NCBI RefSeq assembly: GCF_900104415.1
Contig: NZ_FMXR01000007.1
Span: forward strand, 1-64,000
DNA from: Eubacterium oxidoreducens
GTDB taxonomy: Bacteria > Bacillota > Clostridia > Lachnospirales > Lachnospiraceae
Reading direction: 5' to 3'
Length of the DNA: 64,000 nucleotides
The notes under the pieces are model-generated. The model was not told the DNA's origin and did no database searches. It worked only from the letters and a program-made list of their open reading frames with translations. This document shows, in pieces, positions 61,111 to 64,000 of this stretch (positions are counted from its first letter, which is position 1; every line of letters starts with the position of its first letter). Position numbers and translations under genes: made by a program.

Positions 61111-64000
61111 ATGAAAAAGCTATCTGAATTTTTAATAAAGAGAAATCGGATCATCCTGGGCGTTTTTATACTCCTTGCGGTGATTTGCGTATTGCTGATT
61201 CCAAAGGTGAATGTCATCTACGATATGACAAAGTATCTGCCGGAGAATTCTGCAATGAAGCAGGGGCTTGAGACATTAGAAGAGCAATTTCCGGATGTGT
61301 CGATGACGGATTCAACAATTCGGCTGATGTTTACCGGGCTTACGCAGGATGAAAAAGAGTCTATGCAAGAAGAGCTAGAAAGCATCGAATATGTGGATGA
61401 AGTCGCCTATGACATCGATGATGAAGATTATAATAACGGTGTTTATACGCTATATGAACTTGCGATTCCGTATGAGGACGGCAGTGATGAATTGGCATCG
61501 GTAACCGATGAAGTGAAGACAAGATATGTCGAATCCGAGGATTATACGGCGCAATTTGACTCAACCGCGATGGAGATTCCAATCGGCTCAATGCTGGTTG
61601 CGGTACTGGTAATGATTGCCATCTTATTTGTGATGTGTCAGTCATGGGTAGAGCCGATTCTATTTATCATTACGATTGGTGTCGCTGTGTTATTGAACAT
61701 GGGAACCAACGCATTCTTATCGGGGGTATCGAATACGACGCATTCGATTGCAGCGGTGCTGCAGTTGGTATTATCCATGGATTATTCCATCATTTTGATG
61801 AATCGTTACCGGCAAGAGCTTACGATAACGCCAAATAAAAAAGACGCAATGCGAAAAGCAATTCAAAATGGATTTTCTTCTATTACGAGTAGTGCGATAA
61901 CGACCATTGTAGGAATGCTGGTGCTTGTCTTTATGAGCTTTAAGATTGGACAGGATATGGGAATTGTGCTGGCGAAGGGTGTATTCATCAGTATGATCTG
62001 TATCTTTACCGTGCTTCCGGGACTCATTTTGATGTTCCACAACCTGATCTTCAAGACCGGAAAGAAAGTGCCACAGCCGCCGATGAAACCATTTGCCGGA
62101 TTCAGCTTTAACGCAAAGCATGTGGTCTTGGTGGCATTTGCCGTATTGTTTGTACTGGCATTTATGCTGAAGGGAAATACCGCAATTACCTTCTTAAATG
62201 AGTCTCCGTCGGAGATTGACGAAATCTTCCCGGATACGAATGACATCGTAATGGTATATGAAAACGATCAAGACGACAAGGCAACGGATATGCTGACGGC
62301 ACTCGGAGATGATGAAAATGTAGACAGTGTGCAGTCGTATTCGATTTCAATCGGCAAACAATATACGGCAGCAGAGCTTGCCGACGAGCTGGCGGACATG
62401 GACGACGTGGATATGGGAACCGAGCTCGATGAAGATACCATGAAGATGATGTATTATTATCATTTTACTGGTGGGGAAGTCGGAAATATTCCGGCGGCGA
62501 ATCTGATGAATTTCATCGTGGATGATGTCATGAACAACGATACCTTTGCAGATGAGATGGACGATTCTGTTAAGGATAACGAAGAACAGATCCGCAAGTT
62601 TGCGAATAAAGAAGCGCTCTTAGAGGAGAAAACGGCTTTAGAGATGGCAGATTTTTTTGAGATGGATAAAGAGCAGGCTGAGCAGCTCTATCTGTTTTAC
62701 TATATTGAACATGGAGGCATTAACACCGGTAAGCTTTCGATACGTGACTTTGCTGACTTTATTGTAAATGACGTTGCAAAAGACCCGGATTACAGCAGTG
62801 AGTTTTCCGCTGAGAATATCAAGCAGATGAAGCAGCTTCTTACCTACACCGACAAGGCGAAGGTAACGAAGAAGCGCACATACTCAGATCTTGCGGGTAT
62901 GCTTGAGATGGATAAGTCCCAGGCGAAGCTTTTATATGTCAGTTACTTCGCATCGCAGGATACATCGCTTAGCAAGATGACGTTCCACGACCTGGTGCAG
63001 TTTTTAAATACGGATGTGGTAAATGATGAAACGCTTTCTTCTAATATGGATAAATCCGCGAAGAGTCAGCTTGCTTCCTTGAAGCATTATGCAAATAAGA
63101 GCGCCATCAGCAAGAAAAAGAGTGCGGCCAAACTGGCAAAGGCATTCTCCATGGACGAAGAGACCGTTACCCAGCTGTTTATGCTGAAAGTCATGTCTTC
63201 TGCAACCACGCAGATGACGCAGCAGGAGATGTACATGGAAGCTGCGAAGATGAAGATGAGCGAGTATGAGTTTGTGAATTTCATTTTGACGGATGTGGCA
63301 TCAAATGAAAATTATGCTGCAATGTTTGATGCAAGTGCGCTGGAGTCATTAGGACAGCTTCAGTCGATGATGAACCTTACCGTATCCGGCACGAAGCTTA
63401 GCTATAAGGACGCAGCTGCATTGATGAGCATGGATGCTTCAGATATGAAGATGTTGTACGCTTATCATGACATGGGTTCTAAGAAAAATACCTGGAAGTT
63501 GTCGATGCAGCAGGTGGTCAATTACATCTTAAATCACCAGGCTGATTTTAGCGGTTCCATGAGCAAATCAGAGCTCAAACAGATGAAGACGCTTAAGAAG
63601 ATTATGGACGCGTCCGTGGATGGGAAAACATTTACGGCTTCTGAAATGAGTGATATGATAGGAGTAGGAAATGATGAGGCCAAGATGCTTTATACCTTGT
63701 ACTTATACGAGAATGATAAAGCAGACAGTTGGACGCTTTCACCGTATGGATTTATCACATTTTTAAATGATGAAGTGCTTACCAATGACGACTACGCGGA
63801 TGAGATTGATAAGGAAGATGCCAAGGATCTTAAGAGTGGAGCCAAGATGGTTAAAGCCGTTGTATCCGGCAAGGCTTATTCGTGTAAAGAAATGGCCAAG
63901 TTGATGAGTGGCATGAGCGATGACATGGATGAAGAACAGCTCGAACTTCTCTACATGTATTACTTTAGCCAGGAAGCGTATGATGATTCATGGACCATGT
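61111..64000 (+). CDS. MMPL/RND-family transporter with large tandem-repeat extracellular insertion (partial, runs off the window)
   Basis: At least 963 residues, open to the right edge. It has helix 1 (about 14-35), a first extracellular part (about 36-150), helices 2-6 (about 150-310, with SMDYSIILMNRY as in RND proteins), and helix 7 (about 330-350). The second extracellular region then runs over 600 residues and is built of repeats of about 90-95 residues, each with a start like NFIxxDV and an internal MxMDxxxxxxLYxxY. Standard MMPL proteins are about 700-1000 residues in total, so this one is unusually large. AGGTGGAGAG precedes the ATG. A TetR gene is divergent. Confidence 0.85.
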   Translation, partial: MKKLSEFLIKRNRIILGVFILLAVICVLLIPKVNVIYDMTKYLPENSAMKQGLETLEEQFPDVSMTDSTIRLMFTGLTQDEKESMQEELESIEYVDEVAYDIDDEDYNNGVYTLYELAIPYEDGSDELASVTDEVKTRYVESEDYTAQFDSTAMEIPIGSMLVAVLVMIAILFVMCQSWVEPILFIITIGVAVLLNMGTNAFLSGVSNTTHSIAAVLQLVLSMDYSIILMNRYRQELTITPNKKDAMRKAIQNGFSSITSSAITTIVGMLVLVFMSFKIGQDMGIVLAKGVFISMICIFTVLPGLILMFHNLIFKTGKKVPQPPMKPFAGFSFNAKHVVLVAFAVLFVLAFMLKGNTAITFLNESPSEIDEIFPDTNDIVMVYENDQDDKATDMLTALGDDENVDSVQSYSISIGKQYTAAELADELADMDDVDMGTELDEDTMKMMYYYHFTGGEVGNIPAANLMNFIVDDVMNNDTFADEMDDSVKDNEEQIRKFANKEALLEEKTALEMADFFEMDKEQAEQLYLFYYIEHGGINTGKLSIRDFADFIVNDVAKDPDYSSEFSAENIKQMKQLLTYTDKAKVTKKRTYSDLAGMLEMDKSQAKLLYVSYFASQDTSLSKMTFHDLVQFLNTDVVNDETLSSNMDKSAKSQLASLKHYANKSAISKKKSAAKLAKAFSMDEETVTQLFMLKVMSSATTQMTQQEMYMEAAKMKMSEYEFVNFILTDVASNENYAAMFDASALESLGQLQSMMNLTVSGTKLSYKDAAALMSMDASDMKMLYAYHDMGSKKNTWKLSMQQVVNYILNHQADFSGSMSKSELKQMKTLKKIMDASVDGKTFTASEMSDMIGVGNDEAKMLYTLYLYENDKADSWTLSPYGFITFLNDEVLTNDDYADEIDKEDAKDLKSGAKMVKAVVSGKAYSCKEMAKLMSGMSDDMDEEQLELLYMYYFSQEAYDDSWTM

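Noticed and set aside
1-64000. CRISPR arrays, rRNA, tRNA, prophage genes, transposases
   Set aside because: No regularly spaced short repeats with unique spacers, no cloverleaf or rRNA-like stretches and no integrase, phage or transposase proteins were seen in the translated frames.

Overview
The window looks like chromosomal DNA of an anaerobic, low-to-mid GC Firmicute of the Clostridia, most likely a Lachnospiraceae-type gut bacterium. The grounds are AGGAGG-type ribosome sites, three T-box leaders, rubrerythrin plus desulfoferrodoxin, a minimal SufCB pair, GatCAB with an archaeal-type AspRS, a GH3-family protein, DUF6033 and DUF6734-like proteins and a subtype-B tannase-like secreted esterase. 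I could not search databases, so the species is left open. I saw no rRNA, tRNA, CRISPR array, phage module or transposase.

1-6000: DJ-1/PfpI protein, rubrerythrin and desulfoferrodoxin (oxygen defence), a YczE-type membrane protein, then a tight three-gene unit: a 2-deoxy-scyllo-inosose-synthase-like cyclase, a TIM-barrel isomerase and a zinc dehydrogenase. 6000-13250: TrpB2 behind a Trp T-box; a GH3 acyl-adenylating enzyme next to an Ntn amidohydrolase; a three-gene cassette of unknown function; TcdA. 13250-23500: a GGDEF-fructose-EIIC fusion, SufCB, and two overlapping sensor genes (a kinase-like protein lacking the usual histidine, and an HD-GYP protein) that share one kind of N-terminal membrane sensor. 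23500-33200: a leader RNA, an FAD protein, a PurF paralogue without its catalytic cysteine, clpS-clpA-aat (a complete Leu/N-degron unit), an approximately 0.9-kb inverted pair of GC-rich repeats, and a radical SAM gene divergent from a TetR gene.

33200-51300: a PAS-only protein, a DUF6033 protein among GC-rich interspersed repeats, a GntP permease, ThrS (Thr T-box; no TGS domain), CheC, ValS, and an operon of aspS, a lipoprotein gene, gatCAB and a clpX-like gene behind a T-box whose specifier reads AAC (Asn). This fits Asn-tRNA being made by mis-charging followed by transamidation. An AEC transporter follows.

51300-64000: a secreted tannase-like esterase, then the most unusual locus: a small protein with a YxxPxM leader, an attenuator hairpin, a radical SAM/SPASM maturase, an HPr-kinase-like protein, a GT-C-like membrane protein, a PqqD-like recognition protein and an ABC exporter. 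This reads as an uncharacterised RiPP-like system. The window ends in a TetR gene divergent from an MMPL/RND transporter that carries a long tandem-repeat extracellular insertion and runs off the edge.

Shared themes are cyclic-di-GMP or sensory signalling (GGDEF-EIIC, HD-GYP, PAS, CheC), tRNA-dependent control (three T-boxes), and a family of GC-rich palindromic repeats placed in intergenic gaps.
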